Below are positions 52,864 to 62,109 of a DNA stretch of 64,000 nucleotides, piece by piece; positions within the stretch are counted from its first letter, which is position 1; the number at the start of each line of letters is the position of its first letter. The translations under genes and the position numbers were made by a program. The notes below the pieces were generated by a model. The model was not told the DNA's origin and made no database searches. It saw only the letters and a program-made list of their open reading frames with translations. This stretch comes from Hydrogenophaga sp. (lineage in GTDB: Bacteria > Pseudomonadota > Gammaproteobacteria > Burkholderiales > Burkholderiaceae_C): contig NZ_SDDV01000007.1 of assembly GCF_014773545.1 (NCBI RefSeq), positions 1 through 64,000 on the forward strand. Direction: 5' to 3'.

Positions 52864-53502
52864 TCAAAACCAGCCCTGCGGAATGATCAGCACGTCGCCC
52901 GGCAGCATTTCGACGTTGGCCGAAATGTCGCCGCGCTTGACCAGATCGTGCAGCCGCACGCTGTAGCGTTTGTTGCCTTCAGCGGCGCGAACGATGGTTG
53001 CGCTGTTGCCGGCGGCAAAATCGGTCAGCCCGCCGACGGCGATCATCACGTCGAGCACGGTCATTTTCTGCCGAAACGGCAGAGCCTGAGGCCGGGTGGC
53101 TTCACCAAGCACACGAATTTGCTCGCTGTAGGGTCCGACAAAATTGGTGACGATCACCGTTACCACTGGATCGCGAACAAACCTGCCCAGCGCCTGCTCG
53201 ATGTCGCGGGCGATCTGCGTTGGGGTTTTGCCCTGCGCCAGCAATTCATCGACCAGCGGCGTCGACACTTTGCCATCGGGTCGCACCGGCACGGTGGCCG
53301 ACAACTCGGGGTTGCGCCAGACGTTGATGTTGAGCATGTCGCCTGGCCCAACGATGTAGCTGTAATCGGCTTTTGCTGCAACCGGCGGCGCCGGGAGCAG
53401 ACCCGCTGTCGGCGAGGCGCAGGCGCTCAGACCGAGCACCACCACGCCAGCGCCCAAGCCTTTGAGCACAGCCAAAACGAATGCAGAAGTTCGTCTAATC
53501 AT
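52864..53502 (-). CDS. XrtA-associated polysaccharide export lipoprotein (Wza-like)
   Basis: Lipobox LSACAS; YIVGPGDMLNINVWRNPELSATVPVRPDGKVSTPLVDELLAQGKTPTQIARDIEQAL. Confidence 0.93.
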   Translation of the reverse strand: MIRRTSAFVLAVLKGLGAGVVVLGLSACASPTAGLLPAPPVAAKADYSYIVGPGDMLNINVWRNPELSATVPVRPDGKVSTPLVDELLAQGKTPTQIARDIEQALGRFVRDPVVTVIVTNFVGPYSEQIRVLGEATRPQALPFRQKMTVLDVMIAVGGLTDFAAGNSATIVRAAEGNKRYSVRLHDLVKRGDISANVEMLPGDVLIIPQGWF

Positions 53503-53755
53503 GATGCGCGCCTCAAGAACTGGTTAAATGTTATTAAAGGTTAACCTCGGGTGGTGAATATACATCATTCCGGTGACGGTAGCGCGAAGGCTTTTACCCG
53601 ATTGGGTTCAAACGGGTGGCTTTTTTGGCTTTGATGTCGGTATTATTTACAGTCGGCCACGCCAACCAGCGCCGGGCAAGCCCTCTGACCGCTCCGAGCG
53701 CTGCCACGCAGCGCTTAAAATCAGCCGCAGTGCACGTCAACTTCAGGAAATCCGC

Positions 53756-54952
53756 ATGTCTGTCTTCTCCGCCGTCGAATTGGCCCCGCGTGACCCGATT
53801 CTGGGTCTGAACGAGCAGTTTGTCGCTGATGCAAACCCCTATAAAGTCAACCTCGGCGTCGGGGTTTACTTTGACGACCAGGGCAGGCTGCCGCTGCTGC
53901 AGTGCGTACAGGCAGCCGAAGCGGCCCTGATGGAAAAGCCCAGCGCGCGCGGCTACCTGCCGATTGACGGCATGGCCGCCTATGACAGCGCGGTGAAGAA
54001 TCTGGTGTTCGGTGCCGGCAGCGCCGCCGTACAAGCGGGCCGGGTGGTCACCGTGCAGGCCATCGGCGGCACGGGAGGACTGAAAATTGGCGCCGACTTC
54101 CTCCAGCGCATCAGTCCCAAGGCCCAGGTGCTGATCAGCGACCCGAGCTGGGAAAACCACCGCGCGCTGTTTGGCAACGCCGGCTTCCAGGTTGACAGCT
54201 ACGCCTATTACGACGCCGATCTGCGCGGCGTGAACTTCGATGCCATGCTGGCCAGTCTGAACGCGGCAGCGGCCGGCACCATCGTGGTGTTGCACGCCTG
54301 CTGCCACAACCCCACCGGCTACGACATCACCCCGGTCCAGTGGGAGCAGGTGATTGCGCTGATCAAGGCGCGCGATCTGACCGCGTTTCTCGACATGGCT
54401 TACCAGGGCTTTGGACACGGCATTGCCGAAGACGGTGCGGTGATTGAAAAGTTTGCCGCCGCCGGTCTGAGCTTTCTGGTCTCGACCTCGTTTTCCAAGA
54501 GCTTTAGCCTGTACGGAGAGCGCGTGGGCGCGCTGTCGGTGCTGTGTCAGAGCAAAGAAGAGGCCGACCGGGTGCTGTCGCAGCTCAAGGTGGTGATTCG
54601 CACCAACTACTCCAACCCGCCGATTCACGGCGCTGCGGTGGTGGCAGCGGTGCTCAACAACCCGCAGCTGCGTGCCCTGTGGGAGCGCGAGCTGGGCGAG
54701 ATGCGCATGCGCATCAAAGCCATGCGACAAAGACTGGTCGACGGCCTGCAAGCCGCTGCTGTGCAGCAAGACATGAGCTTCATCACGCGGCAGATCGGCA
54801 TGTTCAGCTATTCGGGTTTGCAGCCAGAGCAGATGCGGCGTCTGCGCAGCGAATTTGGCGTCTACGGCACCGACAGCGGCCGCATGTGCGTGGCCGCACT
54901 CAATAGCAAGAACATCGACTACGTCTGCCAGTCGGTCGCCAGCGTGCTCTGA
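53756..54952 (+). CDS. aromatic/aspartate aminotransferase (class I)
   Basis: MSVFSAVELAPRDPILGLNEQFVADANPYKVNLGVGVYFDDQG...HACCHNPTGYDIT...STSFSKSFSLYGERVGAL. Confidence 0.93.
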   Translation: MSVFSAVELAPRDPILGLNEQFVADANPYKVNLGVGVYFDDQGRLPLLQCVQAAEAALMEKPSARGYLPIDGMAAYDSAVKNLVFGAGSAAVQAGRVVTVQAIGGTGGLKIGADFLQRISPKAQVLISDPSWENHRALFGNAGFQVDSYAYYDADLRGVNFDAMLASLNAAAAGTIVVLHACCHNPTGYDITPVQWEQVIALIKARDLTAFLDMAYQGFGHGIAEDGAVIEKFAAAGLSFLVSTSFSKSFSLYGERVGALSVLCQSKEEADRVLSQLKVVIRTNYSNPPIHGAAVVAAVLNNPQLRALWERELGEMRMRIKAMRQRLVDGLQAAAVQQDMSFITRQIGMFSYSGLQPEQMRRLRSEFGVYGTDSGRMCVAALNSKNIDYVCQSVASVL

Positions 54953-54986
54953 GCCCGCGCTGGCTCACGAGCTGCTGCGACGCCGC

Positions 54987-55907
54987 ATGAGCGACCCGGA
55001 CCTGCCCAGCGCATCCGCGCGCGGCAAACCGCTGCGTGGTGTGCGCGTGCTCAGTTTGGCGCTGAACCTGCCCGGCCCGGCCGCCTTGCTGCGCCTGCAA
55101 AACATGGGCGCGCGCTGCCTGAAGTTTGAGCCCCCAGCCCCAGCAGGCGCGCCAGCGATCAGCAGCGCCGACCCGATGAGCCAGTACAGCGCCAGCGCCT
55201 ACGCCAGCTTGCATCAGGGCATCAAGCGTGTCGAGGTCGATCTGAAAAGCCAGCGCGGGCAAACCAGACTGCAGCGCGAACTGGCCCGCACCGACGTGCT
55301 GCTGACCTCGTTTCGCCCGGCGGCGCTGGCCCGCCTGGGACTGGCGCCGCAAGCGCTGCGCCAGCGTTACCCGGCGCTGTCGGTGGTCGCCATCGTCGGC
55401 GCACCCGGTGCGCGCGCCAACCAGCCGGGACACGACCTGACCTATCTGGCCCAAGCCGACTTGGTGCCTGGTCTGGACTTGCCGGCCACCTTGTTTTCCG
55501 ACATGGCCGGTGCCTTGCTGGCCAGCGAAGCCGTGCTGCAAGCCGTGTTGCGGCAAAAAACACGCGGCAAGAACAGCTTTCACCAAGTCGCCCTGTCGGC
55601 CGCTGCCGACTGGCTGGCGCTGCCCCGCCGCTGGGGCCTGACCTTGAGCCACAACATCCTGGGCGGCGCGCACGCGGGCTACCGGGTCTACCCCTGCCAG
55701 GATGGCCGCGTCGCGCTGGCCGCATTGGAGCCGCACTTTGCCGCGGCGCTGTGCGCCGTTGCCGGTCTGCCCGCGCCAGCAGCCAAGGCCATGTGGCAAG
55801 CGGACATGCACACCGCAGTGGCGGCTTTTTTGGCGTCGAAAACGCGGCAGCAAATTGACGCCCTGGCGGCCCGGCACGACCTGCCGCTGCACGTCCTGCC
55901 CGCCTGA
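54987..55907 (+). CDS. CaiB/BaiF (family III) CoA-transferase-like protein, short form
   Basis: GVRVLSLALNLPGPAALLRLQNMGARCLKFEPP...LKSQRGQTRLQRELARTDVLLTSFRPAALARLGL...GHDLTYLAQADL. Confidence 0.82.
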   Translation: MSDPDLPSASARGKPLRGVRVLSLALNLPGPAALLRLQNMGARCLKFEPPAPAGAPAISSADPMSQYSASAYASLHQGIKRVEVDLKSQRGQTRLQRELARTDVLLTSFRPAALARLGLAPQALRQRYPALSVVAIVGAPGARANQPGHDLTYLAQADLVPGLDLPATLFSDMAGALLASEAVLQAVLRQKTRGKNSFHQVALSAAADWLALPRRWGLTLSHNILGGAHAGYRVYPCQDGRVALAALEPHFAAALCAVAGLPAPAAKAMWQADMHTAVAAFLASKTRQQIDALAARHDLPLHVLPA

Positions 55908-55922
55908 GCCGTCGGCGTGGCC

Positions 55923-57137
55923 ATGCAAACATTTGACGCCGTCGTCGTTGGCGCTGGTGCCGCCGGTCTGTTCTGCGCCGGCGTGGCGGGTCAGCGCGGC
56001 TTGCGCGTGTTGCTGCTCGACCACAGTGCCAAGGTGGCGGAAAAAATCCGCATCTCAGGGGGTGGCCGGGCCAACTTCAGCAACCGCGAACTCGACCCGC
56101 GCGCGCCGCACAAGCACTACCTGAGTGAAAACCCGAATTTTTGCCGCTCGGCCCTGGCGCGCTACACGCCGGCTGATTTCATCGCGCTGGTGCAGCGCCA
56201 CGGCATAGCCTTTCACGAGAAACACAAAGGCCAGTTGTTCTGCGACCGCTCGGCCGAAGACCTGATTGCCATGCTGCTGCGCGAATGTGCGCTGGGCGGC
56301 GTGCAGCGCTGGCAGCCCTGTGCGGTGCGGGCGGTTCGGCTGGCGGCCGATGCCCACTATGAAATCGACACCGAACAGGGAACGGTGCGCAGCCCTGCGC
56401 TGGTGGTAGCCACCGGCGGACTGTCTATCCCGCAGATCGGCGCCAGCGACTGGGGCCACCGGCTGGCCCGGCAGTTCGGCCTGCGCCTGGTGCCCACACG
56501 CCCCGGTCTGGTGCCGCTGTGCTTTGAAGACCGCGCAGCGTTTGCGCAACTGGCTGGCCTGGCGTTGCCGGTGCGGATTGAAACCGGTGCGAAGAAAACG
56601 CGCATCGGCTTCAACGAAGACCTGTTGTTCACGCACCGCGGCCTGTCGGGCCCGGCGGTGCTGCAAATATCGAGCTACTGGCAAGCGGGCACGCCGCTGC
56701 ACATCAACTTGCTGCCGGGCGCAGACCTGAGCCAGACGCTGGCGCGCGCCAAGGCCAGTTCACGCAAACAAATCGCCAACGAACTCGCTGGCCTGCTGCC
56801 CGCCCGTCTGGCCGACGCCTGGGTGCTGCAATCGGCCGACTGGCAGCGCCCGATCAGCCAAGCGAGCGACCAAGCGCTGGCGCGGCTGACCGAAAGCCTG
56901 ACGCAGTGGGACATCACGCCCAGCGGCAGCGAAGGCTACCGCAAAGCTGAAGTCACGCTCGGCGGCGTCGATACGCGCGACCTGTCGTCGCAAAGCATGG
57001 AGTCCAGGCAACGCGGTCTGTACTTCATCGGTGAAGTGGTCGACGTCAGCGGGTGGCTTGGCGGTTACAACTTCCAGTGGGCCTGGTCCAGCGCCTACGC
57101 CTGCGCGCTGGCGCTGGCGGCTGGAACTACACGCTAA
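55923..57137 (+). CDS. NAD(P)/FAD-dependent oxidoreductase (HI0933/BaiN-like)
   Basis: DAVVVGAGAAGLFCAGVAGQRGLRVLLLDHSAKVAEKIRISGGGRANFSNRE...GEVVDVSGWLGGYNFQWAWSSA. Confidence 0.9.
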   Translation: MQTFDAVVVGAGAAGLFCAGVAGQRGLRVLLLDHSAKVAEKIRISGGGRANFSNRELDPRAPHKHYLSENPNFCRSALARYTPADFIALVQRHGIAFHEKHKGQLFCDRSAEDLIAMLLRECALGGVQRWQPCAVRAVRLAADAHYEIDTEQGTVRSPALVVATGGLSIPQIGASDWGHRLARQFGLRLVPTRPGLVPLCFEDRAAFAQLAGLALPVRIETGAKKTRIGFNEDLLFTHRGLSGPAVLQISSYWQAGTPLHINLLPGADLSQTLARAKASSRKQIANELAGLLPARLADAWVLQSADWQRPISQASDQALARLTESLTQWDITPSGSEGYRKAEVTLGGVDTRDLSSQSMESRQRGLYFIGEVVDVSGWLGGYNFQWAWSSAYACALALAAGTTR

Positions 57138-58333
57138 CTTCTGGCCAGTGCCGCGGCCAGGCATTGCACGCCGGCTTCAATTTTTTCCAGCCCCACGGTG
57201 GCAAAACTCAGGCGCAGCGTGGCCGGGTCGGGCTGGTTGGCGTAAAAGGGCGCACCGGGCACAAAGGCCACACCTTGTTCAAGGGCGCGGCGGGCCCATT
57301 CGGCTGCGTCTTTGACCGGCGCGTGCGCCCCGTTCAGACGCGCCCAGACGAACAGGCCACCCTGCGGTGGCTCAAAATCGATCGCCGGGCCGAGTTCGCG
57401 CCGCAGCGCCTGCGTCATGGCGGCGGCGCGTTCGGCGTAGACCTGGCGCATACGCTCCAAGGTGGCCGGCAAGCGACCGGCGCGCAGGTAGTGCGCCGCA
57501 GTGGCCTGGGCAAAGGTGCTGGTATGGGCGTCGCTGAACTGCTTGCACATGGTGGCCTTGGCCAGCAGTTCGGCCGGCCCGATCAGCCAGCCCACACGCA
57601 GACCGGGGCTGAGCACCTTGCTGAGTGAGCCGCAGTACGCCAGCCGCTCGCGGCTGCCGGGCACCTGGCTGCTCAGGGCCAGCAGACTCGGCGGCGGCGC
57701 GGTGTCAAAGTACAAATCGCCGTACGGGTCGTCCTCCACGATCAGCGTCTTGTGCCGCAGCGCCAGCTCCAGCACGCGCCGGCGCCGCTCCAGACTGAGC
57801 AAGGCGCCGCTGGGGTTGCCAAAGGTGGGGATCAGGTAGACGAACTTGGGCTGGTGTTGTTCGATCAGTTGCTCCAGCACGTCGACCTGCACGCCCTGGG
57901 CGTCTACCGGCGCACTGATGAGCTGCGCACCGTAGAGTCGAAAGCACTGAATGGTGGCCAGAAAAGTCGGGGCTTCGACGATCACCTTGTCGCCCGGGGA
58001 AATCAGCGTCTTGCCCAGCAAGTCCAGCGCCTGCTGGCTGCCGGTGGTGACGATCAGGTCGGCCGGCTGCACATCGCTGTGGCCCTTGCCGGCCATGAAG
58101 GCGACGAGCTGCTCGCGCAGCGGCTGGTAGCCCTCGGTGGCGCCGTATTGCAGCGCAGCGCCGGGCTCATCGGTCAGCGCGGCGTTGACGGCGGCGCGAA
58201 TACCCTCGACGTCGAACAGCGCGCTGTCGGGAAAGCCGCCCGCAAAGCTGATGATGCCAGGCTTGCCCAGCAGCTTGAAGAGCTCACGAATGGCCGATGT
58301 TTCGACGTGGTCGAGGCGAGAAGCAAATTGCAT
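57134..58333 (-). CDS. PLP-dependent aminotransferase (2-aminoadipate/MocR-like fold I)
   Basis: FAGGFPDSALFDVEGIRAAVNAAL...VYLIPTFGNPSGALLSLERRRRVLELA...IVEDDPYGDLYFD...YCGSLSKVLSPGLRVGW. Confidence 0.9.
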   Translation of the reverse strand: MQFASRLDHVETSAIRELFKLLGKPGIISFAGGFPDSALFDVEGIRAAVNAALTDEPGAALQYGATEGYQPLREQLVAFMAGKGHSDVQPADLIVTTGSQQALDLLGKTLISPGDKVIVEAPTFLATIQCFRLYGAQLISAPVDAQGVQVDVLEQLIEQHQPKFVYLIPTFGNPSGALLSLERRRRVLELALRHKTLIVEDDPYGDLYFDTAPPPSLLALSSQVPGSRERLAYCGSLSKVLSPGLRVGWLIGPAELLAKATMCKQFSDAHTSTFAQATAAHYLRAGRLPATLERMRQVYAERAAAMTQALRRELGPAIDFEPPQGGLFVWARLNGAHAPVKDAAEWARRALEQGVAFVPGAPFYANQPDPATLRLSFATVGLEKIEAGVQCLAAALARS

Positions 58334-58450
58334 GGAAATGTCTCTGTGGGGCTGAGCTTGTTGCCAGGATCCCTCTGTTAATGGCGATACTGTACAGGCA
58401 AAGATCCACCCGTTCGGGCTGAAATCCGCGCATCTTGAGCCCGTCCTTCG

Positions 58451-58686
58451 ACCCTTCGACAGGCTCAGGACAGGCCAAGCTCAGGATGATCGGAATTCAA
58501 ACCCTTCGTACTCCGTTCCCCCTGAGCCTGTCGAAGGGCAAGCTCAGGGCGAACGGTCAAAATGAGCGGTACTGGTGCCAATGGTGGCCGACCCTTCGAC
58601 AGGCTCAGGGCGAACGGTTCACCCAGGCCGACCCTTCGACAAGCTCAGGGCGAACGGTGCAAAATGAGCGGTACTGATGCCGATGG
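58451..58686. repeat. cluster of CCCTTCGACARGCTCAGGGCGAACGG units in both orientations
   Basis: Units at 58451-58469 (partial, +), 58513-58538 (inverted), 58540-58557 (half), 58592-58617 (+), 58632-58657 (+); the string CAAAATGAGCGGTACTGRTGCCRATGG follows twice. Confidence 0.9.
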
Positions 58687-58747
58687 GCCAGCGGCTGTAA
58701 CCGGCATGGCCGCCAACCACGCCTGTTCGGCCCTACACTGAAGCGCC

Positions 58748-59380
58748 ATGAACGACACCCAGATCGAAGCCTTCTTTGCCACTTTGCAGGCCGCCAACCC
58801 GCAGCCGCAAACCGAGCTGGCATACGGCAGCGTGTTCGAGTTGCTGGTTGCCGTGCTGCTGTCGGCCCAGGCCACTGACGTCAGCGTCAACAAGGCCACC
58901 AGAAGCCTGTTTGCGTGCGCCCACACGCCGCAAAAGATGCTAGACCTCGGCCTGGAAGGTCTGCAAGCGCACATCAAGACGATTGGCCTGTACCGCAGCA
59001 AGGCCAGGCATGTGTTGCAGACCTGTCAGATGTTGCTCGATCTGCACGGCGGTGAAGTCCCACGCACGCGCGCGGCGCTGCAAGCCCTGCCCGGTGTCGG
59101 ACGAAAAACCGCCAACGTGGTGCTCAACGTGGCCTTTGGCGAGCCCACTTTTGCCGTCGACACCCATCTTTTCCGCGTTTGCAACCGCAGCGGTCTGGCG
59201 CCAGGAAAAACGCCGCTGGCGGTCGAGCAGCAATTGATCCAGCGCGTACCCAAGGCCTACGCGGTGAACGCGCACCACTGGCTGATTTTGCTCGGGCGCT
59301 ACGTCTGCCGGGCGCGCAAACCGGAGTGCTCGCGTTGCCTGGTGGCCGCGTATTGTGACTTCAACTTAAATAGCGCTTAG
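58748..59380 (+). CDS. nth: endonuclease III
   Basis: FELLVAVLLSAQATDVSVNKAT...LPGVGRKTANVVLNVAFGEPTFAVDTHLFRVCNRSG...CSRCLVAAYC. Confidence 0.96.
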   Translation: MNDTQIEAFFATLQAANPQPQTELAYGSVFELLVAVLLSAQATDVSVNKATRSLFACAHTPQKMLDLGLEGLQAHIKTIGLYRSKARHVLQTCQMLLDLHGGEVPRTRAALQALPGVGRKTANVVLNVAFGEPTFAVDTHLFRVCNRSGLAPGKTPLAVEQQLIQRVPKAYAVNAHHWLILLGRYVCRARKPECSRCLVAAYCDFNLNSA

Positions 59381-59390
59381 GACGGTGAGG

Positions 59391-59810
59391 ATGTCAGAAC
59401 GAAAAAGAGCACGCCTACTTGGAGCGACGTCAAAATCAAACTGGCCGACTTCGACCGTGCCGCTCTGCTTGGCCTGGTGCACGACCTGTACGCCGCCAGC
59501 AAGGACAACAAGGCATTTCTGCATGCTCGCTTTGGTCTGGGCGATGACCCGCTGCAGCCCTACAAGGATGTGATCATTCGTTGGATCAATCCGTCAGATT
59601 TTCGCAATCCGATCTCGGTCAGCAAGGCGAAAAAGGCGATCAGCGACTACAAGAAGTCGCTGGGCCAGCCCGAGGGTTTGGCGGAACTGACGGTGTTTTA
59701 TTGCGAAGAAGTGTTCGCGTTTCTGGCTGTTTGCGGCATGGACGACGAAGGTTTTTATGCCGTGCTGGTGCGGATGTTTGAGCAAGCGCTGAAATCCCAG
59801 GGCAGTGGCT
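59391..59810 (+). pseudogene. frameshifted conserved hypothetical (DUF6155-like)
   Basis: ATG at 59391 encodes MSERK; the downstream protein-like frame KSTPTWSDVKIKLADFDRAALLGLVHDLYAASKDNKAFLHARFGLGDDPLQPYKDVIIRWI is reached only with +1 nt near the A5 run at 59402-59406. End uncertain. Confidence 0.55.
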
Positions 59811-60636
59811 ACTTGCCAAACTCCCGCCCCAGTTCCTCGGCGCGCTTTTGCGCCGCAAACAGGGCTTCTTCAAACTTCGTTTTCACCCCGCTCGCGTCCA
59901 TCGACGTGAGCGCCGCGAAGGTCGTTCCGCCCTTGGAGGTGACGCGCTCGCGCAGGGTCTGCAGCGGCTCGCTGGAGCGCTGCGCCAGGGTGGCGGCGCC
60001 AATGAAGGTGCCGATGGCGAGTTGCTGCGCCACTTCGGGTGTCAGGCCCATGCGGGCGCCCGCGTCGCGCATGGCTTCGAGGAAATAGAACACGTAGGCC
60101 GGGCCGGAACCCGAGAGCGCGGTCACGGCGTCGAGGTCGCGCTCCACCTTCACCCAGACCAGCTCGCCGGTGCTGCGCAGCACGCGCTCGACCAGCGCTT
60201 GGTCGTCGGCGCTCACGGCAGCGCGCGCCATCAGGCCGGTCATGCCCAGCCCAACCAGGGCCGGCGTATTGGGCATGGCGCGCACGATGCGCTCGCTGCC
60301 CAGCCAGGCGGCGATGCTGTCGCTGGTGATGCCGGCGGCCACGCTCAGGTGCAAGGCGCCGGTGACAAAGGCCCGGGTGGCCGCCGCAGCGTCTTTGAAG
60401 GTCTGCGGCTTCACGGCCCAGACCACCAGATCGGAAGGTTTCAGCGCGGCACTGGCCGCGGGCAGCACCGCCACGCCCGGGAATTGCTGCGCCAGCTTGG
60501 CGCGCTGCCCGTCCCAGGGCTCGACCACCTGCACGGCGCTGGCGGGGTGGCCCTGGCGGAACAGGCCGCCGATGATGGCGCTGGCCATGTTGCCGCCGCC
60601 GATGAAGGTGAGGATGGGGTGGGTGTAGGTGTTCAT
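59809..60636 (-). CDS. proC: pyrroline-5-carboxylate reductase
   Basis: LTFIGGGNMASAIIGGLFRQG...AMPNTPALVGLGMTGL...ALSGSGPAYVFYFLEAM...VTSKGGTTFAAL. Confidence 0.95.
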   Translation of the reverse strand: MNTYTHPILTFIGGGNMASAIIGGLFRQGHPASAVQVVEPWDGQRAKLAQQFPGVAVLPAASAALKPSDLVVWAVKPQTFKDAAAATRAFVTGALHLSVAAGITSDSIAAWLGSERIVRAMPNTPALVGLGMTGLMARAAVSADDQALVERVLRSTGELVWVKVERDLDAVTALSGSGPAYVFYFLEAMRDAGARMGLTPEVAQQLAIGTFIGAATLAQRSSEPLQTLRERVTSKGGTTFAALTSMDASGVKTKFEEALFAAQKRAEELGREFGK

Positions 60637-61042
60637 GCCGCCATTGTCCCCGAGGCGGGGAGCGCTCAGGGCGCAGTCGTTGGCCGCAGGGCATGTTCCC
60701 ATTCGGCTTTTTTTCTGCCGCGCGTTCGCGCGACAGCGCCAAGTGTAACACCCGCTCGGCGCGCCACCGGAAGGCGCAGCAGATCGGCCTGGAACTGCAG
60801 CAGCAGGTCGTTGACGCAGGCACCGCCGATTCCAACGAGTGCACGTTTTGCCTCAAGCGCCGCTGCTACCCGCTCAACACTTTGCGCTCATGGCCCCGGA
60901 TAAGAACGGTTCTTGATTCTGAGCTTGCGCGTGCAGGCGCAGCGGAATCGGGTTTCGCTGCGGGCGTCAAGGCGATGCCGATTCAACGAAAAAGCCATTG
61001 AATCGCTACTATTCGTTTGGATTCAAAGGCTTGCGTCATTTC

Positions 61043-61132
<90 letters not shown>

Positions 61133-61157
61133 GAGGCAGTTTTGCATTCTAGCAGCC

Positions 61158-62075
61158 TTAATTCGCTTGCCTGAGCGTTCCTATCATCTTCATGGCTGAA
61201 GAGATCAAGGCCGAGACTTCGGTCATGTTGCCGGGCACGATCAGCGTCGTGTTGGCATCGGCCGCCACTTTGCCGTAGGCGTCCACCGCGCGCTCAGCCA
61301 CCTTGAGTTGCACCGCCATTTCACCGCCGGGCTGGCGAATCGCACTGGCGATGCGCTCGATCGCCAGTGCGGTGGCGTTGGCTACTTCGGTAATGGCGGC
61401 GGCCTCGCCCTGGGCGTTGTTGATGGCGGCTTGCTTTTCACCTTCGGAGCGGGCGATGAAAGCCTCGCGTTCGCCGGTGGCGATGTTGATCTGCTCTTGG
61501 CGCCGTCCTTCCGAGGCGGCGATCAGGGCGCGTTTCTCGCGCTCGGCCGTGATCTGCTGTTGCATCGCGTGCAAAATTTCCTTCGGCGGTGTCAGATCCT
61601 TGATCTCGTAGCGCAGCACTTTGACGCCCCAGTTGAGCGCGGCTTCGTCGATCGCTTGCACCACCTGAGCGTTGATGATGTCGCGCTCCTCGAAGGTTTT
61701 GTCGAGTTCGAGTTTGCCTATCACCGAGCGCAGCGAGGTTTGCGCCAGTTGCGTCACAGCAATGATGTAGTTCGACGAGCCGTAGCTCGCTCGCATCGGG
61801 TCGGTGACCTGGAAGTACAAAATGCCGTCCACCTGCAACTGGGTGTTGTCGCGCGTGATGCAAACCTGGCTCGGCACGTCGAGCGGAATTTCCTTCAGGC
61901 TGTGCTTGTAGGCCACTTTGTCGATGAAGGGCATCAGGAAGTTCAGGCCGGGTGCCAACGTGGCGTGGAATTTTCCCAGGCGCTCGACCACCCAGGCGTT
62001 TTGCTGTGGCACGACTTTGATCGAGCGGGTGATGAAGATGACTGCAATGATCAGCAGCAGAATGGCAATTTCCAT
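61158..62075 (-). CDS. SPFH/stomatin-like protein (QmcA-type)
   Basis: MEIAILLLIIAVIFITRSIKVVPQQNAWVVERLGKFHATLAPGLNFLMPFIDKVAYKHSLKEIPLDVPSQVCITRDNTQLQVDGILYFQV. Confidence 0.93.
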   Translation of the reverse strand: MEIAILLLIIAVIFITRSIKVVPQQNAWVVERLGKFHATLAPGLNFLMPFIDKVAYKHSLKEIPLDVPSQVCITRDNTQLQVDGILYFQVTDPMRASYGSSNYIIAVTQLAQTSLRSVIGKLELDKTFEERDIINAQVVQAIDEAALNWGVKVLRYEIKDLTPPKEILHAMQQQITAEREKRALIAASEGRRQEQINIATGEREAFIARSEGEKQAAINNAQGEAAAITEVANATALAIERIASAIRQPGGEMAVQLKVAERAVDAYGKVAADANTTLIVPGNMTEVSALISSAMKMIGTLRQAN

Positions 62076-62109
62076 GGTGAACCCTTGTTGAGTGGATGCG
62101 GTTGACAGA

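Noticed and set aside
53503-53755. Sigma-54 (-24/-12) promoter upstream of the EPS export gene
   Set aside because: XrtA loci are often linked to RpoN-type regulation, but I found no convincing TGGCAC-N5-TTGC match on the minus strand here.
60693-61001. 102-aa ORF between proC and tRNA-Ser
   Set aside because: No recognisable domain; unusual composition; no support beyond an open frame.
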